Source: Larix sibirica | Taxonomy: Eukaryota > Streptophyta > Pinopsida > Pinales > Pinaceae | Assembly: GCA_004151065.3 (NCBI GenBank) | Contig: NWUY0300022888.1 | Coordinates: 1-20,197 of the forward strand | Reading direction: 5' to 3' | DNA: 20,197 nt | Shown here: positions 1 to 9,636 of the stretch, piece after piece | How positions within the stretch are numbered: position 1 is the stretch's first letter | Layout: the number at the start of each line of letters is the position of its first letter | Translations under genes and position numbers: made by a program | The notes under the pieces: model-generated | Told to the model about the DNA's origin: nothing | Databases searched by the model: none | Seen by the model: only the letters and a program-made list of their open reading frames with translations

Positions 1-1068
1 AAAGTGGAAGTTCGAGAAGTTCCAGTAAATGGATTTTTACCGTTACACAATGTTGAGTTAGAGAATTCTTGAGCATCAATAGTAAAGGATAAGCAATAAA
101 ATGTGAAAGTCTATTAAGACCAATTAAGCATTGGTTTGGAAATGGTACCATAAAACATGAATGTCTTGAAATTCCTAATAAGACCTACCGTGTATTGGAT
201 TGGGGAACAACTGTGGGGACTCCCAAGTTGTATGCACATCCTGAAGAGCACAAATAGGAAATACACCTGGAAACTATATAGTAAAGTAAAAGGTTATTAT
301 CCTCGTGTTGGATGGGGCATGTTGCAGTCGCAAGTCGTGTCGAGGCCCGGGGAACCTCAAAGAGAACGTAAAGCGATCTTGGACTCAACTGTAGTATAAA
401 ACCACAGTCCCTGTAATGGTATTCATTAATGCCCGTCGATATAGGCCCAAGATGAATGATCATGGGCGCATCTTATACTCACGGACTGAACTACCTATAT
501 GTACACTAGTACTATTACAAACATGTGTTTTCATATTTTCCTTGTACTCATCTTAGGCTATGTTATTCTCATGTGATGTTCATGATATGCTCATGATTAT
601 AAAAATTGATATAAATGTTTTATGTTGAAAAGCAACTTGAAAAAAAAATGATTAAAGATACTTGAGAAAAAATACTACCATACAAGAAGTATGTATGTAA
701 AGGTTGAATATGGAAAAGTTATGTGCCATGGGATGAAAATACATCACCAAATGTTGTTTTAGATTATGAATTTTATATATTTCATGTATAATTGATAGAT
801 GTTACAGGTACATCTTCGAGGGTAAAACTAAAATTTAAAGAGTTGTCATGAAAAGAAACAACAATATGTTGTAGAAGAAAATTATTAATTATGTTTCTCT
901 TGACTTGAGAAATCATATTTATGCATATGCTTTTAGAAATGGCTCGTAATGTTTGTGTAAAGAATAGGTATCAAAAAGGAGATGCCAAAGCAAGCAAAGA
1001 TAAATAAAGGATGAAATTCAAGTCAAATTTTTGAAGAGCATGAACACTGAGGACGTGGTGTTATTCTT
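1..1068 (+). other. Degraded internal region upstream of an LTR, no intact gene
   Basis: No convincing open gene is visible; the short open frames here lack recognisable motifs. The last 60 bases translate to an acidic Glu-Asp-Val-Val run followed by Arg-Gly-Gly immediately before the purine tract. That arrangement is common at the very end of plant Ty3/gypsy polyproteins. I infer that this is the decayed 3' end of a Ty3/gypsy internal region. No integrase, RNase H or RT motif could be read, so the family assignment rests on the adjoining polypurine tract and LTR start. Confidence 0.3.
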
Positions 1069-1081
1069 AAGGGGGGGAGGA
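1069..1081 (+). other. Polypurine tract of an LTR retrotransposon
   Basis: The run AAGGGGGGGAGGA directly precedes TGTAACATCC. A G-rich polypurine tract abutting a TG-starting terminus is the plus-strand priming site of LTR retrotransposons. The orientation shows that the LTR begins at 1082 and the internal region lies to the left. Confidence 0.6.
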
Positions 1082-2055
1082 TGTAACATCCCTCTTTTAC
1101 ACCTATTCTTTTGTAATTGAAATTGTAAAGTTGTGTACTTGTTTATGTGAGGAGGTCAAGGCCAAATCCCCTCCAGTAAACTTGATAAGTATTGTTATTT
1201 ATTCCTAAGTTGTAATTTTGGATTTATAGACTTAGGAGACTGAATGCTTTAACGCAACTAAACGACAAGGCAACATAATCCACTAGGAGGGAGAAGTGAA
1301 GGGCACAGTAGCCATGGGAACCTAATGATAGATGGCGGGAATCATCTTAGTGTCATGGGAACTTGAAGAAAAATAAAATTATTTAAGTTTATAAATGTCA
1401 TCATCGTAGGTTGAGGAGAGTGGCTACTCGCCACAAGCTACTTATAAACTTATATTTTAGTGTGAAGATAGCTAGTATCAAATGATCCTAAGTAAACTAA
1501 GAGATTATTCTATATAATATGATTATCTTAACTTTGACAAAAAATACAAGTAAGAAAAGAAACTAAAAGTTTTTCTTAATTCTAACTTGAGAATAAGGAA
1601 AAAGAAAAAATATTATTTTTATCTATAGACTAATTTTTTTTATATATAATAATAATATTATTAATAAAAGAGATGAATGAGGAGCTAACATATTGAAGTT
1701 ATATGTTAGAGAGCATATATAATATTATAGTATGAATTATTATAATATTATTCTTGAAAAAGAGACTAATTGAAGGTTTATAGATTATTTATACATATAC
1801 ATGTGATAAAAAAAATTATAAATATATAATATAGATTTTTGGATAGGATCCAACATACATATATCAGGTACATATGTTCAAACTATTATATTCATATAAA
1901 TTTATACCAAAATGATATATATGTGTATGTTAATGCAACTATATATACGTTTATATACAAGGATATTAGTTATTAATTAAATAATTTTGGATATTAACTA
2001 TTAATTAAAGACTTTTGTAAAGTGTATATATTATATAACTTCTACATGAACACTT
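1082..2055 (+). repeat. Putative Ty3/gypsy 3' LTR start followed by AT-rich DNA; LTR end not located
   Basis: The sequence starts TGTAACATCCCTC just after a polypurine tract, the usual form of plant gypsy LTR 5' ends. I could not find a matching CA terminus with a target duplication, so the right-hand boundary is unknown. From about 1500 onward the sequence is very AT-rich (TATATA and AATAATA runs) with no gene. The other LTR is not in the window. Confidence 0.4.
1961..2009 (+). repeat. Short tandem duplication, 28-bp period
   Basis: GGATATTAGTTATTAATTAA at 1961 recurs at 1989 as GGATATTAACTATTAATTAA, with two mismatches. It is a small local duplication in AT-rich DNA. Confidence 0.6.
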
Positions 2056-2113
2056 GTCCATTTAATTTTGGAGACAAGTGAATACTAAGTGAGCATAATT
2101 AAATTACAATCCT
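2056..2113 (+). repeat. Dispersed repeat R1, left part (interrupted copy)
   Basis: This segment matches 13181-13238 almost base for base, starting GTCCATTTAATTTTGG. The match stops at 2113 and resumes at about 10840, because nested LINEs were inserted between. The uninterrupted copy R2 downstream shows the layout before insertion. The nature of the repeat is unknown. Confidence 0.85.
2101..2113 (+). repeat. Left target-site duplication of LINE-B
   Basis: AAATTACAATCCT here matches AAATGACAATCCT at 10836-10848, 12 of 13 bases. The uninterrupted repeat copy R2 has only one ACAATCCT at this place (13231-13238). This is what a LINE target-site duplication predicts. Confidence 0.75.
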
Positions 2114-2129
2114 ATTCTTCTTCTTTTTT

Positions 2130-2144
2130 AACAAGAACGAGCAA
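2130..2144 (+). repeat. Left target-site duplication of LINE-A
   Basis: AACAAGAACGAGCAA is repeated exactly at 9376-9390, immediately after the poly(A) tail of LINE-A. The 15-bp length and the T-run followed by AA at the left junction suit an L1-type endonuclease. Confidence 0.95.
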
Positions 2145-2293
2145 GCTTTGAGGTGAAGTGGTGACTGGTTCATGAGGTCTGGTGGAATTTAGCGAGTTTA
2201 GGGTTTGGCGTGGCATGCTTTTCCTGTTGTTGCGAGACGTCCCTGCAGTAGGGGCCGCACTCCTTGCGGGTGCATGGCTAGATGCCCCAGATC
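2145..2293 (+). promoter_or_regulatory. LINE-A 5' untranslated region (probable internal promoter region)
   Basis: About 150 bases lie between the left duplication and the first plausible ORF1 ATG at 2294. It is clearly more GC-rich than the flanks. LINEs are transcribed from internal promoters in this position. I see no diagnostic TATA element, so the promoter role is inferred from position only. Confidence 0.45.
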
Positions 2294-3650
2294 ATGACGT
2301 CTGCGAGAGCGACATCCACGGGCGATGGAAAGGAAACAAATCCGGGTGAAGCTGGAGATCGAGAGAAAGAGTAAAACAACGGCTCGGGCCGGGGGGTTGC
2401 CTTCCCAAAACCCTTGCAATCCCAACCATCCAGATCCGTGCAGAGAAAGTCAGAGAGAAAGTGGAATAGTGGAAGGAGAAGGCGTTGATCGGTAAGTTTA
2501 TTGGGATCTGGCCTCGGGAGAAAGATCTAGTCAGATGGATCAAGAGCTCTTGGAACCCAAAAGGCGAGTACGACTTACATCTGGGGGCAAAGGGTTTCTT
2601 CACTATAATCTTTTTTAATGTGGAAGATAGAGACAGAGTGCTAGAGGGGGGTCCATATTTTTTCTTTTCAGCTAGCTTATATCTCAGACCATGGAAAGAA
2701 CGCTTCAATCCGGAGACTGAGGATTTGAAGGTGGCCCCTGTTTGGATCCGAATCTACTCTCTTCCATGCGAATTTTGGGATCTGGAAATTTTGCAAGCCA
2801 TTAGCAATTCCCTTGGAGAATTTGTAAAAGTGGCGGAACAGACAAAACAACAAAGGTATACGGCGTGTGCCAGGATCTGTGTTTACATGGATCTGTCTAA
2901 GGATCTCCCAGAAGCCATTAGCCTGAATTGTGAAGATGAAGAATGGATCCAACCGATTGATTATGAACAGCTTCCTTTTAGGTGTAGGTTGTGCCATGAA
3001 TATGGTCATTTTGGTCGGAACTGCCCAAGAGATATCCAGATGAAACCTCCATCTCGATCTAATCAAGAAGGGAATAAGGATAAGGAATCTTTTACACAGG
3101 TCCACAATCGCAGAAAGAATAGATCTAGTGATAATCTTCGGAAAGGGAAGGAAAAGGTGGACAGTGGTTCAACCAGTAAAAATCCCTTCCAGATCTTGGA
3201 GGAGGTAACCGAGGAAGGTGAGATCCAAAAGGAAGAAAAGGAAACATCGGCTCCAGAAGAGGTTGAAGCCATGGATTCTCTAATGCAGGACACGACTCAT
3301 GAAGACCTTACTGTTGCCATGGAGGAGGAGGACGAGGAGGAAGTAGATCTGGGGGAACTAGATTTGGATGAGCTTGAAAAAGCGTGTGAAAAATGGGGAA
3401 GGGGTATGTTTCTAGAAGAAAATTGAAGCTCCTCTAGGAAGCAATCATCAAGATCAAAGCTATTCAGAAGTTGGGCATTCGGGCAGACGCACAGTCGGGG
3501 AATAAACGCAAGTCACCAATGGAGGACTTGAAGCGGGGAAGAAAATCAAATAAGCAGAGGATAGAAGAAATTGGATTTAAGCTTATTGAGTCAGGGCAGT
3601 ACTCGACAATCAGGGCTTCCTTTTCTGATGTCAATCGAGTTACTCAATGA
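2294..3650 (+). pseudogene. LINE-A ORF1: nucleic-acid-binding protein with CCHC zinc knuckle, broken
   Basis: ORF1 proteins of plant L1 LINEs bind the element RNA and form the ribonucleoprotein. The long open part is 2485-3426. An N-terminal domain (Gly-Lys-Phe-Ile-Gly-Ile-Trp-Pro, then Ala-Pro-Val-Trp-Ile-Arg) is followed by a CX2CX4HX4C knuckle, Cys codons at 2983 and 2992, with Cys-Pro at its end. After it come a basic Ser/Lys-rich linker and an acidic Glu/Asp tail. The same frame reads back to about 2350 across one TAG at 2467. The likely ATG is 2294 in another frame, joined by shifts near 2370-2400, one probably in the G run at 2391-2396. Past the TGA at 3424, a basic C-terminal section continues in another frame to TGA at 3648-3650, overlapping the ORF2 ATG. 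The start codon is the least certain point. Confidence 0.85.
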
Positions 3651-4573
3651 AGATTGTATCCTGGAACATTATGGGGTGCAATCACCGTCGGAAAATAAAA
3701 TCTCTAGTTAGGAAAGTGAAGCAGGAGACTCCTGATGTCCTCTTTATGCAAGAAACCAAATGCTCCTTTGCAACTCTGGAGAGGATAGGGCAAAGAATAT
3801 GGAAAGGTTGTGAGGTTATGGCAATTGATGCCTGTGGTATGGTCGTGGGTTTAGCAGTCCTTTGGCGACCCCGGTCCATTTCGTTAACTAACTGGAGAGC
3901 CAACAGGTTTTCCATGATATGTGATTTCTCTGTGAATGATTCTGTAGTATCTGGCACCTTGGTCAATATCTATGGCCCAAGTGTTGCTCCTTTTAAGGAG
4001 TCTTTCCTCCACTTTATCTCCTGGGTTTCTGCTCAGGCTTCGAAGGGGTCTTGGATTGTGGGTGGGGATTTCAACTTGATCTCCTCCCTGGATGAGAAGA
4101 AAGGCGGAAGAAGGATGTTGGACAGATTTCGGGAAAAATTCCATGACATTCTAAGTCTTAGCCCATTGATTTATGTTAAAACTAGCAATGGGTGGTACAC
4201 GTGGAACAACAAGCGGGGTGGGACTCACTTGGTGGTATCCAGGCTTGATAGATTCCTTGACACGGAGGATGTTGCTCGTGAGGAAGGCGAGGTCCACGCC
4301 AGTGTTCTCCCGGCGGCTGCTTCTGATCATTGGCATGTCTGCTTGATTTGGGATCTTTCGATCAACAACCTTTTCAGACCTTTTCATTATGAGCAATTTT
4401 GGTTGGACCACAAGGACTTCAAGGATTTGGTGGGAAAATGGTGGAAGGAGTTGGTTCCCCCAGTAGGATCTGGAATGTATCAATTCCAGCAGAAACTGAA
4501 GGCTCTAAAATCTAAGATTCGTACCTGGAACAGGGAGGATTTTGGAAATATCTTTCAGGACAAAAGAAGTTGA
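3647..4573 (+). pseudogene. LINE-A ORF2 domain 1: APE-type endonuclease (domain itself intact)
   Basis: This domain nicks target DNA to start integration. All hallmark residues are visible: Asn7 in Ser-Trp-Asn, Glu36 in Gln-Glu-Thr-Lys, Tyr109 in Ile-Tyr-Gly-Pro, Asp141 and Asn143 in Gly-Gly-Asp-Phe-Asn, and Ser-Asp-His at 226-228. Trp-Tyr-Thr-Trp-Asn and Ser-Arg-Leu-Asp-Arg-Phe are also present. It starts at the ATG overlapping the ORF1 stop. It is uninterrupted for 308 codons and is the best-preserved part of the element. The reading frame then ends early because of a one-base deletion. Confidence 0.92.
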
Positions 4574-6650
4574 TTGAAGATCTTGAACTCATCCAAAGGA
4601 AGGGCATGGAGGTTGGATGGGATGAGGAGTTAAGAGAGCAGGAACATAGCATTTTGGAGCGTCTTGAAGCTCGAGAAAGGCAAGAAGAGACTTACTATAA
4701 TCAAAAATCTCGTATTCAGTGGCTCTAGGAAGGCGAGAGAAACACAAATTTTTTTCATAACTCTGTCATCCAAAACAGACACAGATAAAAAATCCTCAAG
4801 ATTCGTAAATCTAATGGGGATCAAGCAGACACCAGAGAAGAAATTGAAGAGGAACTTGTCCACCATTTCAAGAATGTCCTAAAAGAAGATAGAGTTTATC
4901 GGAGTCATGACATTACTAGGATCTCTCACCTCATCCCTCGTCTTGTCACTCAAGAACAGAATGAGATGCTGAGTAAACCTGTTTCTATGCAGGAGGTGGA
5001 GGATGCAATGAATCAGATGGATTTAGGGAAAGCTCCAGGGCCTGATGGTTTTACCTCAAACTTTTTCCACTTCTTTTGGGATCTTATCAAGACGGAGGTT
5101 CACCAGATTGTGGAAGAATCGAGATGTAGTAGGGGGGTGTTGAAAGCCTTCAATGCCACCTTCTTATCTCTCATTCCTAAGGAGGAAGGTGTTGATACTC
5201 CGGGTAAGTTCAGACCGATTGCATTGTGCAACGTGATCTATAAAATTATCTCCAAATTTATTGCCAATCGGCTCAAACCCCTTCTCCCCACCTTGATCAG
5301 TCCTGAGCAGTCAGACTTTGTGGAAGGAAGACAAATTGTAGATGGTATCATCTTGGTTCAAGAAACCATGCACTCTCTCAAGGTTACCAAGAAACTGGGT
5401 ATGTTTGTTAAATTAGATATAGCCAAGGCCTACGATAAAATCAGCTGGAAATATATGCGATGCATTCTGGAGGCTTTTGGTTTCAACAGTGGGTGGATTG
5501 CATGGATTATGAATCTGGTCTCTTCCCCATTTTTTTCCATCCTCCTTAATGGATCTCCTACTAGGCTTCTGCAAACTTCTCGGGGTATCAGGCAAGGGGA
5601 CCCCCTCTCTCCTTTTCTCTTCATCCTAATGGCAGAAGGTCTTAGTAAACTTGTGTAGTCCCAAGCTGGTGGTGGTGGTATTCGTGGGATTCAACTCCAT
5701 GAAGGTATGGATAAACAAATGCACCAGCAGTTTGTGGACGAAACCATGTTAATGGGGCACCCTTCAGTCCAAGAGGCCAGGGCCTTCAAAAAGTGTCTTG
5801 TGCTCTTTTCGAAGGCCTCTGGGTTGGAAGTCAATCCAGGCAAATCTCAGGTGTATTTCTTCAACACTCCGGTCCCAACCCAACGCAATATAATAAGAAG
5901 TCTTGGTTTCATCCGTGGAACCTTCCCCACCAAATATCTTGGTGTTTCGTTGGCTGAAGGAACGATTCATAAGGTCTCATGGTAGGAACTGTTAGACAGA
6001 ATGAAAAGAAAACTTGCTAGCTAGACTCTTCGTCCTCTAAACCTTCCCAGTCGATTGATCTTGGTAAAAACTATCCTCCAAGCTATGCCAGTCTATTTGT
6101 TCTCGATGTTATCGGCTCCCAAATCTATTCTTAAGGAAATTCGGAGCATTCAAAGGTCTTTTATGTGGGGTTGCATGAAAGCTAAGGCAAAATTTGCGCT
6201 GGTTGGATGGGCTAACATCTATAAACCAAAGATAAAGGGAGGCCTTGGCATGAGAGACCCTAAGATTTTGAGTGAAATTTATGGATCCAAAATATGGTGG
6301 AGATGGTGCAATCACAAAACAGAACCCTGGGCAAGGATGTGGCACATCAAGTATGCTAGGGATAGAGAGTTGGGGCATTTAATCAAATATAACGAAGAAA
6401 AGCAAGGATCTCACATCTAGTTAAAAGCTTTTTCAGGTAGAAAACTTGTTCATGACCATTAATTTTGGGAAATTCACAATGGAGAGCTAGTCAATTTCTA
6501 GGATGATTCTTAGAACCAACTCCCCAAGCTCGGGGAAAATCACATGTGCCAGACCATTAGGGATCGTGGAATAGCTACTGGAAAAACTAAGGTTAGTCAT
6601 TACTGGGATCACAATACTCAAGAAGGATACAGGACCTGGCTTCATGCAGA
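4565..6650 (+). pseudogene. LINE-A ORF2 domain 2: non-LTR reverse transcriptase, inactivated
   Basis: Typical LINE RT blocks appear in order: Gly-Lys-Ala-Pro-Gly-Pro-Asp-Gly near 5029; Phe-Arg-Pro-Ile at about 5210; motif A with Lys-Leu-Asp-Ile-Ala-Lys-Ala-Tyr-Asp (Asp codons 5416 and 5434); motif B Gly-Ile-Arg-Gln-Gly-Asp-Pro-Leu-Ser-Pro near 5584. Motif C should read Phe-Ala-Asp-Asp but here is Phe-Val-Asp-Glu (5731-5742), so the second metal-binding Asp is lost. The thumb-like region with Lys-Tyr-Leu-Gly-Val follows near 5930. Nine stops interrupt it, seven TAG and two TAA, with no TGA. Confidence 0.92.
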
Positions 6651-6653
6651 GAG

Positions 6654-7345
6654 TTGGGATGGAACTACTCGGCTGAGAATATTTCCTCTTTTGATTCGTT
6701 GTTGAAGGAACATTTCATCAGGACAAATACTGCCTCTAATAAACTCAGGTGGGGGTTCTCCCAGAAAGGCACCTTCAGTATTAAAGAAGCTTACGAGATT
6801 CGCATTCATGATGAGGAGGAAGTGGAGAAAATATGGGGGAAATTTTGGGGAATGAATATATGGCCCAAAATTACTGTCTTTTGCTGGTTAGTAGTGTGGA
6901 AAAGGATTTTGACTAGCGAAATTTTGAGGAAGAGTGGGATTCATGGGTATTCCCGTTGTCCTCTCTGTTTAAATTCAGAGGAGACTGTTGATCATCTTCT
7001 TGATTCCTGTTTGTTTTCATCATCACTTTGGGATAAGGGAAAAACTATTTTCGGGAGAAGTAACCACGTCAGAGGACATCCCGATCAAACTCTCAAGTCA
7101 TGGGATCTAAAAGATTTCTCGAATCCCATCATCGGCACTCTTTGGAAACTCTTCCCGAGATGGTGATCTGGGAAATATGGAAAGAGAGGAATGAATGCAT
7201 CTTCAGGGATAAATCTCACAGGGAGGAGGTTGTGTGGATGAAGCTGGTCAAAAATATGACAGAAACGATCAGGAGCCAGCAATGGACTGAGAAGGATAAA
7301 GAACTATCCCCGGGGGATTTGCGCATTGCGGCTGGTTGGGTTTAC
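6654..7345 (+). pseudogene. LINE-A ORF2 connector: zinc-binding RVT-associated domain
   Basis: In frame 3 to 7166 the sequence has Trp-Pro-Lys-Ile-Thr-Val-Phe-Cys-Trp-Leu, then Arg-Cys-Pro-Leu-Cys (first Cys codon 6957), His-Leu-Leu and a further Cys. This is the zinc-binding motif found after RT in plant LINE polyproteins. After a frameshift near 7130-7165, frame 2 continues with Ile-Trp-Glu-Ile-Trp-Lys-Glu-Arg-Asn, the usual stretch before RNase H. The exact place of the final shift into the RNase H frame is not resolved. Confidence 0.8.
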
Positions 7346-7998
7346 GCTGGTATGATCTTGATGGGCTTAGATGCAGAGTGGTTGTTTGTAGACCGACAAT
7401 TCCGGTTCGATGGTCTCTTCCCCCTTCTCCTGGTTTCAAGATCAATTTTGATGGTGCTTCCTGGGGAAATCCGGGCCCTGCGGGTTTCGGTGGGGTTTGC
7501 AAGAATAGTTCAGGCATCATATTGAAGGTCTTCTTTGGATCTATTTGCCACGATTCCAACAATTCTGCAGAACTCGGAGGACTTATCCAGGGACTTAAAT
7601 TGATCCTCTCAGAAGCATGGTTTCCCGTGATCGTGGAAGGTGACTCTCTGATTCTTGTCCACATGCCTCAGAAAATTCTTCACGGCCAATCCCCAGAGAA
7701 AGTGTCCTCCAGCTGGCGTCTCCTGGCCCGTTTGGAGTACCTGAGGGAGCTTCTTGCCAATCAGTCGGCTATATCATTTTCCCATGTTAAAAGAGATGCC
7801 AATAAAGTGGGGGATTTCCTTGCGAATCATGGTATCGAGGATGGCAACGCCCTATCGACTGGCTATGTGGCTGATTTTCATCATGTTGATTGGATCAGGA
7901 CTTGTTGTCACCTGGTCGAAGCTGATCTAGCGGGATGTTGTCAGATGACTACACAGGTGTCCACGATCCGGTTGTTGACAGTAAGTGGATGGGGGTAG
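7346..7998 (+). pseudogene. LINE-A ORF2 domain 3: RNase H, catalytic residues preserved
   Basis: RNase H degrades the RNA strand of RNA-DNA hybrids. The D-E-D-D set is intact: Asp codon 7450 in Phe-Asp-Gly-Ala-Ser, Glu 7570 in Asn-Ser-Ala-Glu-Leu, Asp 7642 in Glu-Gly-Asp-Ser and Asp 7813 in Val-Gly-Asp-Phe-Leu-Ala-Asn. His-Val-Lys-Arg starts at 7783. The Gly-Asn-Pro-Gly-Pro-Ala-Gly sequence after the first Asp fits the Archaea-like RNase H known in plant L1 elements. The domain itself is free of stops although it is out of frame with the rest of ORF2. It ends with TAG at 7996, and a candidate ORF3 ATG lies at 7989. Confidence 0.9.
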
Positions 7999-9158
7999 TA
8001 ATGAGGGAGCATCGTGTTCTGGATCATTCCTTATCTGAATGACGCATGCCGCACTGTTGGTTATTGCAGCTGACAAGTTCGAGCTCAGCCCTAAGCGTGG
8101 CAGATTCGGTGAAAGGGTCGGGGGAAGATTTCGATGTACCCTCACCTGCACATTCCTCATTACCTTTTGTGGGTTCTTAAACACGTTGATGGATTGCCCA
8201 TACTCAGTGACGGAAGATCATCAACTTGCAGTTTTCTCCATGATGACGTTTCAGGTTTCAAATAAGGTTGGTTTTTTTCGCAATCTCACTATTATCTCTA
8301 ATGCTCTGCATGCTTAATAGTCTAGTGATAGTGTTCAGAGCATTATCGAGTGTGAGTTTGGGTGGTTTTTTTGGGTCAGACCACCTGAACCTTTGGATGA
8401 TTTCATAATGGCCCCAAAATGCCGGTATATTTCCACGAAGCCAAAGGGTTCTAGGGACGGTGGGCATCTTGCTGAAGGAGAATCGTCTGCGCAGGGTAGC
8501 GTTCAGGTCAGCTGTGTGACTTGTGCCTCGTCCATGTATTTCCTTCAGGCTTCTGCTTCTTTCTTCCGCGGTCGTATTCTTTTGTCTGTCAGGGAAGAAA
8601 TAGAGGGAGTTGAGAAGGAACTATGGGATACTGTTCAGAGTCTTCCAATTGAGGAAGTCCGTAGTGAAATTGAAGATTGGGTGGCACACCCTGGTACCAC
8701 GGCCGGTCGCGCTTCTATCTAAGTGGACCCTCATGACTTATTGGGTTACCAAGAATTTGATGGCGCATGTTATGATGGATTCGTTCAACAAGAACGAAGG
8801 TAGCGAAGAACTGGTTAGGTCCTGGAAGGCCCATAATTTGGACAACCGGATGATGCAGTCGAAAATAGACTCCATTGCCAAGAAAATTGGTATCACCTTT
8901 GTCATCCAGGGGAAGGGCGATGAGGAGCTTGGCGGCAATGTTCGTGGTGGCACCAAGAGTCCTCCCGGGAGTGCTGGGAATGTTTCCAAAGATCATACCA
9001 GCCGACCGAACCACAACAGTTCCTGGATAACGCTGGTAGGGGTCCTCCTACTGTCACAATTGATTAGGCTCTGTGTTTTGAGTTATCTCTCAGTGTTTTC
9101 AGAACTCTATTTTTGTTTCTCATATTCACCATATGGTAATTCTGTATCGTCTAGCTGA
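7989..9158 (+). pseudogene. LINE-A ORF3-like region downstream of RNase H, unknown function, broken
   Basis: About 1.1 kb lies between RNase H and the poly(A) end and looks coding-derived. An ATG at 7989 overlaps the RNase H stop by ten bases. Open pieces follow in shifting frames: 7989-8042, then further sequence after a TGA, 8408-8722 (105 codons starting Met-Ala-Pro-Lys-Cys) and 8610-9158 (183 codons). The second piece has a Cys-rich hydrophobic stretch followed by a charged Glu/Lys helix-like segment. The last has Gln-Ser-Lys-Ile-Asp-Ser-Ile and a Gly/Ser-rich tail. I recognise no family. Similar trailing frames in LINE-B and LINE-C argue that this was a real third protein. The base composition contrasts with the AT-rich flanks. 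Confidence 0.5.
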
Positions 9159-9375
9159 TAAGGGGTTTGAACATTACTGTCTATGTCTATGTCAAATTCC
9201 TATTTGGTGGGTTTTCTGCTGGGAATGTCTCAGGTTACGCTTGATATGTCTAGTCGGTGTATGGATTCTTGTTTGGTTGATATAGGTTGGGAATGCCTAG
9301 GTTTTTGAAGAAACTGTGTGACAAGCTCTGTACTCTTTTTAAGCAGTAATATATAGTTTTTATTTACAAAAAAAA
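9159..9375 (+). other. LINE-A 3'UTR and poly(A) tail
   Basis: No open frame is present. CTGTACT at 9328-9334 is followed 19 bases later (start to start) by TAATATA at 9347-9353, and then by the A run from 9368. The same two motifs with the same spacing occur at the LINE-B 3' end, so they may belong to the tail that the RT recognises. Confidence 0.7.
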
Positions 9376-9390
9376 AACAAGAACGAGCAA
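9376..9390 (+). repeat. Right target-site duplication of LINE-A
   Basis: This is an exact copy of 2130-2144, AACAAGAACGAGCAA, directly after the A run. Confidence 0.95.
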
Positions 9391-9636
9391 TAGATTATAT
9401 TATAAAGGAGGAAAAGTACAGATATAGAAAACCCTTCCAAGAGGGGATACACACAAAATTAACTATCAGTTCCGAGATAAGCAAAATTAAACTTTTAGTT
9501 CTGAGAATGGCATTCTCCTTGTGTCCATGACTGAAATTATTTGTCGAGTAAATTCAGATATACTGATTACATAGCAAGAGGGAAAAAAACATAGAACATC
9601 ACAAAAAAGGGGGAAAACTGAACAGCATTCCTGAAA
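9391..9636 (-). other. LINE-B 3'UTR (minus strand)
   Basis: This is non-coding sequence between the ORF3 stop at 9637 and the LINE-B tail. On the minus strand it carries CTGTACT (9421-9415) and TAATATA (9402-9396), spaced as in LINE-A. The remainder of the tail lies across the LINE-A insertion, at 2144-2114. Confidence 0.65.

Larger units (their letters stand above)
3647..7998 (+). pseudogene. LINE-A ORF2: endonuclease-reverse transcriptase-RNase H polyprotein, multiply disrupted
   Basis: ORF2 provides the enzymes for target-primed reverse transcription. It begins with ATG at 3647, overlapping the ORF1 stop. The endonuclease part is open to 4573, where loss of one A in the A run at 4562-4565 shifts the frame. 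The RT part then reads in frame 1 to about 6650 through nine stops (4726, 4786, 5656, 5983, 6022, 6418, 6460, 6499, 6511). The frame changes again near 6650, near 7130-7165 and between about 7336 and 7420, ending in RNase H. The total of about 1450 codons is in the usual range for RNase H-bearing plant L1 ORF2. The copy is a pseudogene. Domains are listed separately. Confidence 0.93.
2145..9375 (+). mobile_element. LINE-A: apparently full-length but defective plant L1-type LINE
   Basis: The element is bounded by a perfect 15-bp target-site duplication and ends in an A run at about 9368-9377. In order it contains a GC-richer 5'UTR, ORF1 with a CCHC zinc knuckle, ORF2 (APE endonuclease, reverse transcriptase, zinc-binding connector, RNase H), an ORF3-like region and a 3'UTR. 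At about 7.2 kb, with a non-coding leader before ORF1, it looks full length. It cannot be autonomous now: ORF2 has nine in-frame stops and about four frameshifts, and the RT catalytic motif is altered. It sits in the A-rich tail of LINE-B, matching the preference of L1-type elements for A/T-rich targets. Confidence 0.93.

Noticed and set aside
157-463. Overlapping open frames on both strands near the left end
   Set aside because: Both are short, have no recognisable motif and lie in sequence better explained as decayed retroelement.
4726-6513. TAG read as a sense codon (genetic code change or readthrough) in ORF2
   Set aside because: Frameshifts, TAA stops and a damaged RT active site in the same element point to ordinary pseudogene decay.
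2145-9375. Endogenous virus or pararetrovirus
   Set aside because: The APE endonuclease, poly(A) tail, target duplications and lack of LTRs, coat or movement protein identify a non-LTR retrotransposon.
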